Part shown: in pieces, positions 25,622-36,979 of the stretch
Layout: the number at the start of each line of letters is the position of its first letter
Numbering within the stretch: position 1 is the first letter of the stretch
Assembly: GCA_963797085.1 (NCBI GenBank)
Contig: CAWCOA010000001.1
Span: 62,001 to 126,000, forward strand
Length of the DNA stretch: 64,000 nt
Reading direction: 5' to 3'
From: JASJBU01 sp963797085
GTDB lineage: Bacteria; Pseudomonadota; Gammaproteobacteria; Chromatiales; Chromatiaceae
Notes under the pieces: generated by a model
What the model was told of the DNA's origin: nothing
What the model saw: the letters and a program-made list of their open reading frames with translations, nothing else
Database searches by the model: none
Program-made: the position numbers and the translations under genes

Positions 25622-26983
25622 CTATTTTTTCCTTCTTTTACGAGTTGATGACTTTTTTGTAACGACTTTTTTGCGGCTCAATGGACTTTTAGCAGGGCTT
25701 TTCCCGGGGCTGGCCTGAGATTTTTTTTCAGTTGCCGGCGAGGCGGGACGCTGTGTCTGACTGACGGCGTCCACGGGCTTGGATGCCGCCTCAGGTTGCT
25801 GCTCCTTGGCTGCCAGGGCCTTTTCCACCTGATCCAGCAGGGACTCGACCTGTGCGGTATGTTCATACAGATGAGGTATCCAGCTGTCGCCCCAGAACAG
25901 GTAACAGCTGGTCTGGCCTTCAAGCAGTACATGACGGGCCTCTTCCAACAGTTTAGTTACCGTCTTCTCTTGACTTTTTTGTAGAGCCAACTGGTGGTAA
26001 CGCTGGCTGACCTGAACCACTTTCTCTACCGCTTTGCGCTGCGAGTCGGAGCCGGTCCACTGGGCAAAGTCATAGCCTGATGTGTCTCCCACATTCCAGG
26101 CGCCGGTCTGCACATGGGCCGTCTGCTCTGCCTGATGCTCCTTCAGATATTCGGCGAGTGACACCGTGCGGGAGGGGTACTCGCCATGGCGGGCATGTTC
26201 CATGTAGGGTGCGAAAAAATAGCCGAAGAAGCCTGAGCTCTCATCGGTCTGGCGAAACCAGCCGCCGTTTTCTCCATCGGACCAGGTGGTAACCAGCCTT
26301 GGTTCGTGGGGTCTGGGTGACTGCCAGACCTTCTGCTGGACCTCATTCGCGAACCAGCCTGGATTGAGGCCGCTTTCCTGGGCATTGGAGAGATCCCGGT
26401 CCCTGGGGATGACGGTGATACATTCACCGTCATGACAGGCCTTGTAGGGCTGGTAGATGTCCTGAGTCCCATCCGTGGGTTGGACATGCACACTGTCCAC
26501 CACCACATATTCATATCCGGCTTTGATCAGCGCAGGAATCATCTCCATGGTAAAGGCCATTTCTGGCGGCCAGAAGCCCCGTGGGGCGCGGCCGAAGGCC
26601 TGCTGCATGATCTGCCGCCCCAGCAATAAGTGGTCTTCCCAGTCCTGTTGGGGTATCAGGGGAAAGATGGGGTGGTAATAACCCATGCCGATGAGTTCCA
26701 CATTGTGCGTGTTGCGGTAAAGCTCCAGCATGGCCGGGATGTCGATGATGTGCCGATAGGCATCGACGATTTTCGGGTCGAGAAACTGCTCCAGCAGGAT
26801 ACCGGAGAAGCCCACGTGCAGATGGGCGATATCCTGGTACCTGCCTGCGTAACGGGCGGCGCGTTCATAGCAGCGGATGATCTGCTCCGCCTCCCAGGGA
26901 TTCTCATCGATCAGTAGTTGCAGATTTCCCGGCGGTTGATGCATGTGCAGGCCGAGGGCGTGTGAAATCGTCTGCTCGTACAT
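25622..26983 (-). CDS. GH57 glycoside hydrolase with lysine-rich C-terminal tail
   Basis: A 453-residue protein. Residues 1-385 form a GH57 catalytic barrel: 'LGLHMHQPPGNLQ' at the N-terminus, 'GFWPPEMAFTMEMIP' (nucleophile region) and 'TWSDGENGGWF' (acid region), ending 'TSCYLFWGDSWIPHLYEHT'. GH57 enzymes act on alpha-glucans (amylase, 4-alpha-glucanotransferase, branching). Residues about 393-453 are a disordered Pro/Ser/Ala/Lys tail ending in 'TRKRRKK', like a histone-H1 tail and not part of the family. The exact reaction is unknown. It is flanked by DUF4912 and the cupin/glgB genes, all on the minus strand. Confidence 0.85.
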   Translation of the reverse strand: MYEQTISHALGLHMHQPPGNLQLLIDENPWEAEQIIRCYERAARYAGRYQDIAHLHVGFSGILLEQFLDPKIVDAYRHIIDIPAMLELYRNTHNVELIGMGYYHPIFPLIPQQDWEDHLLLGRQIMQQAFGRAPRGFWPPEMAFTMEMIPALIKAGYEYVVVDSVHVQPTDGTQDIYQPYKACHDGECITVIPRDRDLSNAQESGLNPGWFANEVQQKVWQSPRPHEPRLVTTWSDGENGGWFRQTDESSGFFGYFFAPYMEHARHGEYPSRTVSLAEYLKEHQAEQTAHVQTGAWNVGDTSGYDFAQWTGSDSQRKAVEKVVQVSQRYHQLALQKSQEKTVTKLLEEARHVLLEGQTSCYLFWGDSWIPHLYEHTAQVESLLDQVEKALAAKEQQPEAASKPVDAVSQTQRPASPATEKKSQASPGKSPAKSPLSRKKVVTKKSSTRKRRKK

Positions 26984-27037
26984 GGATTTGCTCCGAACTA
27001 TGTCAAATCTGCGGTTCTGCGTCTTTTCTTGCAGGGA

Positions 27038-27315
27038 CTACTCAAAGGCGTAGTGTTTCTCCACATCCTTGAGGATCTCCCAGGTGCACTTCATGCCGGC
27101 GGGGAAGGTCACCAGGTCGCCGCGACCGAACTCCTGCGGCTCGCCACCCTCCGGGGTGACGATGACCTTGCCGCGCAGGAAGTAGCAGATCTCGGTCTTT
27201 TCGTAGCTCCAGTCGAATTTAGAGACCTCCTTTTTCCAGATTGGCCAGTCATAGATTCCCTTGATCTCCAGCTTCATGGAGGAGGGGCGGTGTTCACAAA
27301 GGATTTCGTATTGGT

Positions 27316-27319
<4 letters not shown>
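27038..27319 (-). CDS. Small cupin protein (DUF861/EutQ-like)
   Basis: A 93-residue single-domain cupin. The beta-barrel signature appears as 'EICYFLRGKVIVTPEGGEP' followed by 'FGRGDLVTFPAGMKCTWEI'. It lacks the full set of metal-binding histidines of catalytic cupins, so a binding role is possible. Its ATG overlaps the glgB stop (ATGA), which implies translational coupling with the branching enzyme. Its role in a glycogen operon is unknown. Confidence 0.85.
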
Positions 27320-29568
<2,249 letters not shown>

Positions 29569-29617
29569 GGTGTTCGCCTTTATATTACTGCGGTGATGGC
29601 GTTCTCAGTTGATCGCA

Positions 29618-31081
29618 TCAGAAATCGTTGTTCAGGATACTCTCTGCCCGTCGGCAGATCTCCCGGCCGTAGTCGGTCCACAGACCCTGCCCCCAATAGC
29701 GGTAGCAGGATGTCTGGGAAGAGAGCAGATGGAAAAGTGCTTTGCGGTAGCGCTGGTCATCCGTGGAGATGCCTTTGCCGTCGATCTGTTCATGAAAGCG
29801 GATGCTGGCTTCCTCCATGGGGGCGAGCACGTTGTCATAGCCCTTGACCCAGGAGAGGTCGTTGGTCCAGCTGCCGCCCTCCATGTGGAACTGGTGATCC
29901 TCCTTGCGCAGGGTCTCAATCACCTTTTCCAGTTTTTCCGGTCCGTCGCCGGGTTGCAGGCGTTCCCAGATCTTCTTGTGGAACAGGGGTTGCACCACCG
30001 GCAGGTCGCTGGTCTTGATGCCCATGGCGAACAGGTGTTCCAGATACTCGCTGGCATTCATCAGCGGTACGTCAGAGCCGGAAGCGGATCCCACCACCTC
30101 CATGTATTTGGATGGGAATTCGTTCATCATCACGCCGCCGTTTTCGCCATCGGCGACCTGGGTCACCAGGGGCGGCACCGCTTTACCGGCCAGCTCCCAC
30201 TTCTGCAGGCTTTGTGCCTCGAACCAGGGCTGCATCTGCGCCACCAGCTTGGTGTCTGAGCCCTGGGTCTTGATGATGGCGATAATCTCTACGGTCTCGC
30301 CCTTGGAGCTGGTGCAGACCAGCCGATGGGGCAGGTGGGGTTGCTTCGGGTTCCAGCCATCCTCCGGCTGTTCTACAGTGTGCTCCTGCACCAGCAGCCA
30401 CTGGTAGCCGCAATCCACCAGGGTCTTGACGTACTCATAGGCCACATCCGGGTGATTTGGCATGGCCATCTCCGAGGGTGAGAAGCCACGCACCCTCTCC
30501 AAGGCAGATATGCCGAAGATAGCGGCAAAATGCTGCTGCCAGGCCAGTACGTGGCGGCGGTAGTCCTGTACCGGTGTGGAGGGGGCTACTGCATGGCCCC
30601 AAGGCATGCCGAGCCACTCTACATAGGGCTGATAGGTGGGGTTGCTGGTAATGGTCTTGAGTTTGTCGATGACCCAATCGTGGCCCATCTTGCGCAGGCC
30701 ATGGAACAGGGTGCCGGAGTATTCCAGCATCACCCGGGGACTCTTGCCTTCGTTTACCAGTTGCGGAATATAGTCACCCATGCGCGCGTAACATTGCGCG
30801 AAAGCGGAGGCGTTGTAGTTGTCGCCGATATCCGGGTGTTCCATCATGTATTGTAGATTGCTGATCAAGGCGGCAGTCTGCAGGTTGTCTCCGCCGGCGG
30901 GAATCAGCGGTTGATGCATATGCAGGGCAATCGCGCTGGCAGCGCGGATATTGCTGAAATTGATCCCGCCCGCTGTACGGAACAGTTCCTTTTCTGCGCC
31001 GTTGCGCATGGTTTGGATGACCAGATCTTCTGCACCACTGATGTTGGGCACATCTTCGATATATTCGGGTAGTTCTTTCAT
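29618..31081 (-). CDS. GH57-family glycoside hydrolase
   Basis: A 487-residue protein with an N-terminal extension of about 45 residues, then GH57 motifs: 'AIALHMHQPLIPAGGDN', 'GFSPSEMAMPNHPD' (nucleophile region) and 'VADGENGGVMMNEFPS' (acid region), ending 'TSCYRYWGQGLWTDYGREI'. The C-terminal signature resembles that of the other cluster GH57 proteins, so they share a subfamily style but are diverged. The substrate is probably an alpha-glucan; the reaction cannot be told. It lies between glgB and the broken second glgA. Confidence 0.85.
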   Translation of the reverse strand: MKELPEYIEDVPNISGAEDLVIQTMRNGAEKELFRTAGGINFSNIRAASAIALHMHQPLIPAGGDNLQTAALISNLQYMMEHPDIGDNYNASAFAQCYARMGDYIPQLVNEGKSPRVMLEYSGTLFHGLRKMGHDWVIDKLKTITSNPTYQPYVEWLGMPWGHAVAPSTPVQDYRRHVLAWQQHFAAIFGISALERVRGFSPSEMAMPNHPDVAYEYVKTLVDCGYQWLLVQEHTVEQPEDGWNPKQPHLPHRLVCTSSKGETVEIIAIIKTQGSDTKLVAQMQPWFEAQSLQKWELAGKAVPPLVTQVADGENGGVMMNEFPSKYMEVVGSASGSDVPLMNASEYLEHLFAMGIKTSDLPVVQPLFHKKIWERLQPGDGPEKLEKVIETLRKEDHQFHMEGGSWTNDLSWVKGYDNVLAPMEEASIRFHEQIDGKGISTDDQRYRKALFHLLSSQTSCYRYWGQGLWTDYGREICRRAESILNNDF

Positions 31082-31095
31082 TAAGGGTCCCTGTT

Positions 31096-31505
31096 CTATT
31101 TGTAACGGATGTGTTCGTTGCTAGCGCGATACACAGCTCCCGGTTGCTTCCGGGAACCATTATAAACCATGTCCTGCAGCGCCAGTTTACGAGACCTGGC
31201 GGGAAGTGAGTAGCAGAGATCGATGACTCGCCCCAGGGCCGCTTCAAATGCCGCTTTATCCGTCTGATGAGAGACAAATTCGTTGCGCTGCTCCTCGGTC
31301 TTGTCTGCATAGTTTATGTCGAAGACGCTATCCATCAAGCCTCCCACGGTTCGCAGCACCGGTGGGGCGTCGTAACGCAGAGCGCTCATCCGGGGCAGAC
31401 TAGGCTTCAAACATGCTTGGTGCGATGTGCTAATCGGTGCCTGCATGGAATCAGGTGCTCCAGCTTGTCATTGTACCCGATCTCAAGATTACAGTCCGGA
31501 TAGTC
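31096..31505 (-). pseudogene. C-terminal relic of a second glycogen synthase
   Basis: The minus strand near 31505 encodes 'DYPDCNLEIGYNDKLEHLI', matching 'NPDCHLEIGYDEDLAHLI' in the intact glgA of this cluster. After corrupted sequence (31440-31400) the frame resumes with 'MSALRYDAPPVLRTVGGLMDSVFDINY' and ends 'AVYRASNEHIRYK' at 31096. Only about the last quarter of the enzyme remains, with an internal break where the 'EPCGLTQM' motif should be. It sits between two intact GH57 genes, so the ancestral cluster had two glgA genes. Confidence 0.82.
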
Positions 31506-31521
31506 GTCAGCTCAAACTCGG

Positions 31522-32694
31522 CTAATCTACACCCTTGAGGATTTCCCGCACATGAGCGAGATCAGCTTCACAGCGATCGACCCAGGCTTCACCCCAGAAG
31601 AAATTGCAACTGGTCTCGGCGCGCAGCAGGTGCCACATGGCATCTTCCAACTGATCCCAGACCTCGGGAATGGTTTCATGACGTTCGCCGGCCTGCCAGC
31701 GGGCATCATGAACTGCCTGGCTCAGCGCCGGTAACTGCGCCAGTACATTTTTTTGTGTCTGGGAACCGGTCCATTGCAGAAATCCATGACCGTTATGCCA
31801 GCCGGTGTTCCAGGCACCGGTATTGACCCGTACCTCACCCGCGGGCCCATGCTGATCGAGATAATGATCAATCATGGTGGGCCGTACTCCCGCACTGCCG
31901 GCGTAAACTGCATTCATGTACTTTGGATAAAATTCACCCCAGTATCCACCGCCGTCAGTCGTGTTGCGGAACCAGCCTCCATTGTCACCATCCGTACAGG
32001 TTGTGACCAGCGGGGTAAAATCACACCAGCGGGTTCGAGCTGCAATTTCGTTTTGAAACCAACCGAACTCCATGCCTGACTCCTGGGCATCGGACATCTC
32101 GCGATCCCTGACTACAACGATGATCTCGTCGTCTCCAAAGCGCGCAATATGGGGGCGATAACGCATTTCCTGCCAGCTCATCTTGGTGATGGGCTCAATA
32201 TGGTCCGAATCAACCAGTACCCAGCGGTAGCCCATGCGTTTCAGCAGTGGTATGAGTTCCATGCTGAAGCCCATTTCAGGTGGCCAGAAGCCGCTGAAGT
32301 CAGAACGCCAGAAGAGGTGATGTGCGATACCAAGCCAACGCTTGAGATGCTCTTCTCGGTCTGCTTCGGGTATCAAGGGCAGAACGGGATGGTAGTAACC
32401 GGTGCCGAGGATGTCGATGATGTTCCTGTTTTGCAGATGCCAGAGCATGGAGCCGCAGTCGACAGTGCCATAGATCCGCTGTTGGAAGTCCGGATCGGAT
32501 AAGACTTCCAGCAGGGTGCCTGACATGGCCAGATGTACACGGCCTACATCCTTGTACTGCCACAACACCCGGGGGATGCGATCGATGGCGAAGAGGATCT
32601 GCTCTGCTTCCCAGGGTTCGTGTTGCAGGAGATATTGCAGATTGCCTGTAGGTTGATGCAGGTTGAGGACCAATGCATGTTGTGCTTCATTCAT
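31522..32694 (-). CDS. GH57-family glycoside hydrolase
   Basis: A 390-residue single-domain GH57 protein: 'LVLNLHQPTGNLQYLLQHEPWEAEQIL', 'SGFWPPEMGFSMELIPLL' (nucleophile region) and 'TTCTDGDNGGWFRNT' (acid region), ending 'TSCNFFWGEAWVDRCEADL'. It resembles the first 390 residues of the GH57 protein at 25622-26983 and lacks that protein's lysine-rich tail, so the two look like paralogues. It is the first gene of the minus-strand glycogen cluster; the promoter probably lies in the 234 bases shared with the divergent pentapeptide gene. Confidence 0.87.
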   Translation of the reverse strand: MNEAQHALVLNLHQPTGNLQYLLQHEPWEAEQILFAIDRIPRVLWQYKDVGRVHLAMSGTLLEVLSDPDFQQRIYGTVDCGSMLWHLQNRNIIDILGTGYYHPVLPLIPEADREEHLKRWLGIAHHLFWRSDFSGFWPPEMGFSMELIPLLKRMGYRWVLVDSDHIEPITKMSWQEMRYRPHIARFGDDEIIVVVRDREMSDAQESGMEFGWFQNEIAARTRWCDFTPLVTTCTDGDNGGWFRNTTDGGGYWGEFYPKYMNAVYAGSAGVRPTMIDHYLDQHGPAGEVRVNTGAWNTGWHNGHGFLQWTGSQTQKNVLAQLPALSQAVHDARWQAGERHETIPEVWDQLEDAMWHLLRAETSCNFFWGEAWVDRCEADLAHVREILKGVD

Positions 32695-32928
32695 TTTTCG
32701 ACGTAGCTCGGTGTTGATGTGGTATTTTATCCTGCGTAGTGATGGATGATCGCCTATCTAACATGACAGGGTCAGACTCGGAAGATAGGTACTCCTCAAA
32801 CAGCCCGGTAAGACAGGTATCCAGATAAACCCAGCGGTACCTGAGTTTCTGGAGTGATCCTGCTACTTGGACTACCTTATAGATTGTCCATAGCGGATAA
32901 GATAATACAACAACTAACAGGAGTGGAC

Positions 32929-33279
32929 ATGGCAAATAAAGAAGCACTCAAACTGCTGAAGAAACAGGATGTAGATGGATTCAATAAATGGGTCAAGCTG
33001 CGTCGCAACAAAGGCAAGAAAGCGATTGACCTGGATGACCAGAACCTGAGCGGTCTCAAACTGCATTGGGTCGACCTGAAAGACGCTCATCTGAATGGCT
33101 GTAATTTAAGAAACTCGGATCTCAAAGGCGCTAATCTCAAGCGGGCGAGGCTCAGGCAGGCCGACCTGCGTGGGGCTAATCTCACCGAGGCCAATCTCAC
33201 CGGAGCTGATCTGCGTCGGGCAGATCTCAAAGGTGCGGAGCTGCAGCGAGCGATATTGAAGAAGACTAAAGGAATCTGA
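32929..33279 (+). CDS. Pentapeptide-repeat protein
   Basis: A 116-residue protein. Residues about 37-112 consist of consecutive A(D/N)LxX pentapeptides ('NLSGLKLHWVDLKDAHL', 'DLKGANLKRARL', 'DLRGANLTEANL', 'DLRRADLKGAEL'), which fold as a right-handed quadrilateral helix. The N-terminal 35 residues are lysine-rich. An AGGAG box 5 bases upstream fixes the ATG at 32929; the longer upstream frame has no site. Function of such short members is generally unknown. Confidence 0.88.
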   Translation: MANKEALKLLKKQDVDGFNKWVKLRRNKGKKAIDLDDQNLSGLKLHWVDLKDAHLNGCNLRNSDLKGANLKRARLRQADLRGANLTEANLTGADLRRADLKGAELQRAILKKTKGI

Positions 33280-33464
33280 CAGGAATAATCTGCTGGTAAT
33301 GAATGCCGGCTGGCCCGCTTTATTGCTCCATATCAATTGGAACCCCTAAAATCAACTAATTTAGCTGGAAATACATCAACTAAATACATACCCTTTGTTA
33401 TCAGGAATCCGTGCCTGGCTGTATCAGCATGGTCTATGTCGAGGAGTTAATCTGGAGATCAATA

Positions 33465-34031
33465 ATGGCTGCTAAAAAAAAGAGTGATCAGTTAGAGGAG
33501 GGCGGTTTTTTGCATGAAGTGGAAAAAACCGGCAACGCAGTGATAGATGAAGTCAAACAACTGTTTGACAGCTTGACAGACAAAGTTACGGAACTGGCCG
33601 GTTCCGCAGCCGATATGACCGCTTCCGTTGCAGAGAAAGTGAGCAATGAACCCGCGGAAATGCTCAAAAATGTCATTCAGGATGTTAAAGAAGTGGGAGA
33701 GGCGTCTGTCAAGACCATTGCTGAGAACTTCGATTCCCTGCGCGAGAATATGCTCGGCAGCATTTCCGCAGCACCGGCTAAAAAGTCTGCAGCAAAAAAG
33801 AAGGCTGGAAAAAAATCTGCAGCAAAGAAGAAATCAGCAACCAAGAAAAAGGCTGCAGCTAAGAAAAAGGCAGTGACCAAGAAAAAGTCGGCTGCGAAGA
33901 AAAAGACTGTAAGTAAAAAGAAAGCCGCCGCAAAGAAAGTCGCCGCTAAAAAGAAGGCTGGCAGCAAAAAAAAGGCAGCTAAGAAGCAATCGCCAGCGAA
34001 AAAGAAGGTTGCTGCCAAAAAAGCCAAGTAG
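33465..34031 (+). CDS. Phasin/histone-H1-like protein with AAKKK repeats
   Basis: A 188-residue protein in two parts. Residues 1-100 are an amphipathic helical region ('VIDEVKQLFDSLTDKVTELAG', 'SVKTIAENFDSLRENML') resembling phasin-like or apolipoprotein-like coiled segments. Residues about 101-188 are almost only Ala, Lys, Ser and Thr in AAKKK-type repeats, like the C-terminal tail of histone H1 and of PhaF-type phasins that bind both storage granules and DNA. A GGAG box 8 bases upstream supports the ATG at 33465. No PHA synthase genes are in the window, so whether it coats PHA, glycogen or DNA is open. Confidence 0.82.
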   Translation: MAAKKKSDQLEEGGFLHEVEKTGNAVIDEVKQLFDSLTDKVTELAGSAADMTASVAEKVSNEPAEMLKNVIQDVKEVGEASVKTIAENFDSLRENMLGSISAAPAKKSAAKKKAGKKSAAKKKSATKKKAAAKKKAVTKKKSAAKKKTVSKKKAAAKKVAAKKKAGSKKKAAKKQSPAKKKVAAKKAK

Positions 34032-34113
34032 TACGTCAGGCTGTTGACACCCGTTAAGTCTTTCTTCTTTTCGGAGAAGCCGCTGGCTGTCGGTTAAAAA
34101 AGGGCATCAGAAA

Positions 34114-35004
34114 ATGCATCCGGTGATTATCCTGCTACCTGTAGCTGCATTGATAATCGGCCCACGAATCTGGGTGGGCCGTGTGTTGAAGCAGCACAAC
34201 CATGAAGATGAAAATCTCTCAGGCAGTGCTGCTGTAATGGCCAGACGTTGGCTTGATGCTCATCAACTGCAACGGGTGAAGGTAGAGCTCACCGATATGA
34301 GTGATCACTACGATCCGGAAGCCAGATCGGTGCGGCTGAGTCGAGATAAGCATGATCGCAAATCACTTACTGCGATCACCACCGCTGCCCATGAGGTCTC
34401 ACATGCCTTGCAGGATGCAGAGGACTATGCGCCCTTCGTCTGGCGCAAGCGACTCGCTCACCTGGCCGTTGCGACGAGTCAGGTCGGGACGCTGGTCCTG
34501 CTGGCGGTGCCGGTGGCGGCGTTGTTTTCACGCCGGCCAATTCCACCGCTGGTCATCGGTTCCACCCTGTTTGCGATGTTATCAACCGGGTTGGCTCTGC
34601 AACTGGCATCGCTGCAGTCTGAGCTGGATGCCAGTTTCCAAAGGGCCTTGCCCATGTTGCGGGATGACGCCATCAGCAGCAGCCAGATGAGCGATGCTAA
34701 AAATATCCTGATTGCCTGCTCGCTGACTTATGTGGCCTCTTCTGTCCTGTCGGTGCTCAATATCTGGCCCTGGCTGGGCAGAGGAGGGGCTTACACTGTG
34801 TTTTCAGCGGAGTCCAGGATGCTTGCCTTGACTGTAGATGCAACACACAGGGGCAGTCAGCCCGACGAGTGTCGGCAGCAGACTCGGAGATCACAACCGC
34901 TGAGACTGCAAACGACGCCAAAACGGACGGCTGAGAAGCTTATTCGGACGCTAGGGAAACCCCTGGTTCGCAGCTGGCTTCGATTGCGCATGCATTTGGG
35001 ATGA
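34114..35004 (+). CDS. Membrane zinc metallopeptidase (YugP family)
   Basis: A 296-residue protein with an N-terminal membrane segment (about 4-20), a zinc-binding HExxH motif in 'TTAAHEVSHALQDAE' (about residue 92), and two more hydrophobic segments (about 125-175). The third zinc ligand is likely the glutamate in 'SELDASFQRAL'. This arrangement is that of the Zn_peptidase_2/YugP family of inner-membrane proteases of unknown substrate. After about residue 245 the C-terminus is basic and low in similarity ('QQTRRSQPLRLQTTPKR'), longer than usual for the family. Confidence 0.82.
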   Translation: MHPVIILLPVAALIIGPRIWVGRVLKQHNHEDENLSGSAAVMARRWLDAHQLQRVKVELTDMSDHYDPEARSVRLSRDKHDRKSLTAITTAAHEVSHALQDAEDYAPFVWRKRLAHLAVATSQVGTLVLLAVPVAALFSRRPIPPLVIGSTLFAMLSTGLALQLASLQSELDASFQRALPMLRDDAISSSQMSDAKNILIACSLTYVASSVLSVLNIWPWLGRGGAYTVFSAESRMLALTVDATHRGSQPDECRQQTRRSQPLRLQTTPKRTAEKLIRTLGKPLVRSWLRLRMHLG

Positions 35005-35082
35005 TGGATGTTCAACAAAAGTTGTCTGCAGATGCAGGTTGAATGAATAACTCTGGCTCTAGTTCTTTTCAGATGACTTCAT

Positions 35083-36222
35083 TCAACCATCATCGAGTGG
35101 TATCAAGCGGATGAGTTTTCCCTTGTCCGCATCGGTCAAAATATACAGCAGTCCATCCGGACCTTGGCGGACGTCACGAATTCTGCCGAAGCGTCCAGAG
35201 AATAATCTTTCTTCATGAATGATTTTGTCGCCATTCAATTCCAGCCGCACCAGTCGTTGGAACTTCAGTGAGCCGACGAACAGATCGCCTTGCCACTGGT
35301 TGAATCGATCTGCGCTGTAAAAGGCCATGCCCGAGGGGGCAATGGAAGGCGTCCAGTAGTGCACCGGTTGCGCCATCCCCGTTTTATGGGTGCCTTCGCC
35401 AATCTGCGTGCCGAACACATAGTTCACGCCGTAAGTGATGACTGGCCAGCCGTAATTAACGCCCGGTTCCGGGATATTGATTTCATCGCCACCCTGCGGA
35501 CCATGTTCATGAGTCCAGAGTTTGCCGGTCGTCGGGTGCAGGGCGGCACCCTGCATGTTACGGTGGCCGTAGCTATAGATTTCAGGCTTGACGCCAGGTT
35601 GGCCGACAAATGGGTTGTCCCGCGGGATGCTGCCATCTGCATGCAGACGGATCAGTGATCCTGCATGATCATTCAGGTCCTGAGCACGGGGCCGATCACC
35701 CCGATCTCCCAGAGATATGAACAGATACCCCTGCCGATCGAACACCAGGCGTGACCCAAAGTGCTGGCGGGTGCGGGTTTTGGGTTCGAGCCGGAATATT
35801 GTTTCGACATTCTGCAAGCTGTTTCCGTGCAAAACACCCCGCGCTACCGCGCTGCCATAGCCGCCCTGGCCGGGTTCTGCATAGGAAAAATAGATCATTT
35901 GATTGTCAGTAAACTCTGGATGCAGAACCACATCGAGCAGTCCTCCCTGGCCGTGCTGGTGTATCTGTGGCAGGCCCTCGATAGGCCGAGGGTCGAGCGT
36001 TCCATGCTTGTCGATGCGTCTTAATGCGCCGTTACGTTCCGTGATCAGCATATCCCCATTGGGCAGAAATGCCAGTGACCAGGGGTGATCAAGACCTTCG
36101 ACGATGATTTCGGTTTGCAGGCGATGCTTTTCAGTCTGAATGACATCCCCGCTCAATACTGCTGGGGCAAAGGTCAGGGACATCACCAGGGGCAATATGA
36201 ACACTGGATGGTTATGGAACAT
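35083..36222 (-). CDS. PQQ-dependent sugar (aldose) dehydrogenase-like protein
   Basis: A 379-residue exported protein with a signal peptide of about 25 residues. The six-bladed propeller of soluble aldose/glucose dehydrogenases (YliI/Asd type) is marked by 'GLDHPWSLAFLPNGDMLITERNG', 'GQGGLLDVVLHPEF', 'LGDRGDRPRAQDL', 'SYGHRNMQGAALHP', 'EHGPQGGDEIN' and 'NYGWPVITYG'. The histidine of 'GQGG' region and arginine-rich loops match PQQ and Ca binding in the family. It would oxidise sugars in the periplasm if PQQ is available; no PQQ biosynthesis genes are seen here. It converges with the YugP-type gene. Confidence 0.88.
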   Translation of the reverse strand: MFHNHPVFILPLVMSLTFAPAVLSGDVIQTEKHRLQTEIIVEGLDHPWSLAFLPNGDMLITERNGALRRIDKHGTLDPRPIEGLPQIHQHGQGGLLDVVLHPEFTDNQMIYFSYAEPGQGGYGSAVARGVLHGNSLQNVETIFRLEPKTRTRQHFGSRLVFDRQGYLFISLGDRGDRPRAQDLNDHAGSLIRLHADGSIPRDNPFVGQPGVKPEIYSYGHRNMQGAALHPTTGKLWTHEHGPQGGDEINIPEPGVNYGWPVITYGVNYVFGTQIGEGTHKTGMAQPVHYWTPSIAPSGMAFYSADRFNQWQGDLFVGSLKFQRLVRLELNGDKIIHEERLFSGRFGRIRDVRQGPDGLLYILTDADKGKLIRLIPLDDG

Positions 36223-36703
36223 AGTATCGACCCGGCATCTGGGGGCTAGTGAGTTGCGGTTTTGTTTTCAATTTGAATTACCTGCTTATTCGCAGTTAGA
36301 CAACGAAACCTCGGCAGTTACTTTTCACCGCTTGATTCTGCATGAAAGCGAATGTTTCAGAAAGCCAATGATCAATGGTTTATGCCCTGATTTAGCGTCA
36401 GTAATATGCCGCTGCTATTTTCAGGATGAGACTCTACCTGGCAAGATTTGAAAAGGACCGCACTGAAAGTACATATCTCCATGCCCCATTTGTGCTTATT
36501 GCAGTACCTGCTAAGAGCACTGCTTTACCCGGGTGTCGTGAGTCCTGCGGCTGATCGTCTCGGCAACCAACAGCAGAGCGCTAGCCACTGAGCAGATATT
36601 CCATACTTTCTTATTGGGATTGTTCCTTGAAAAAGCCTATATCCGACTATATTACTAGGTTATTATAGTGTGCAGTAGAAATCGAGTACTGGAGTCGACT
36701 CTC
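36223..36703. other. Intergenic, nothing recognised
   Basis: The spacer between the sugar dehydrogenase start and a small membrane gene. It is moderately AT-rich and no RNA gene, repeat or convincing promoter was found. Confidence 0.45.
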
Positions 36704-36913
36704 ATGTGGTTCAAACGCCTGATTTCGCCAAGCTGTTGTGGAGGTCCTGTTCTTTTCTTGGCGTTGTTGTGTTTGAGCGTGGGCATACTTTTTTTATTTG
36801 TATCCGCGGTGACACCTGCAATGATGTTTATCTTCGCCGGTATCATCGCTGAAGCGATCTGTCTCACTATGAGCCGGACGCATTGCATAGACAATTACCC
36901 CCGCAAGTGGTGA
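36704..36913 (+). CDS. Small hypothetical membrane protein
   Basis: A 69-residue protein predicted to span the membrane twice ('VLFLALLCLSVGILFLFVSAV' region and 'MMFIFAGIIAEAICLTM'). A GGAG box lies 9 bases before the ATG at 36704, which supports translation. It has five cysteines, including a CC pair near residue 11. It is 66 bases upstream of sufB on the same strand. No family was recognised; the call rests only on the ribosome-binding site and membrane pattern. Confidence 0.45.
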   Translation: MWFKRLISPSCCGGPVLFLALLCLSVGILFLFVSAVTPAMMFIFAGIIAEAICLTMSRTHCIDNYPRKW

Positions 36914-36979
36914 AGAAACTGAGAATACATTTGACCCCGTGACGAAGCAACATATTTGATAGCGAGTAGGAGCAATACG

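Noticed and set aside
33677..34027. A Phe/Ala-rich minus-strand frame that looks like a membrane protein
   Set aside because: It is simply the complement of the AAKKK repeat tract of the H1-like protein.
33765..34030. Possible tandem DNA repeat array in the AAKKK region
   Set aside because: The repetition is explained by coding of a Lys/Ala tail; spacing is irregular, so not a CRISPR or VNTR of its own.
35037..35088. Inverted repeat ggttgaatgaa/ttcattcaacc between convergent genes
   Set aside because: The loop is about 30 bases, there is no T-tract and the right arm overlaps the sugar dehydrogenase stop, so I did not call a terminator.
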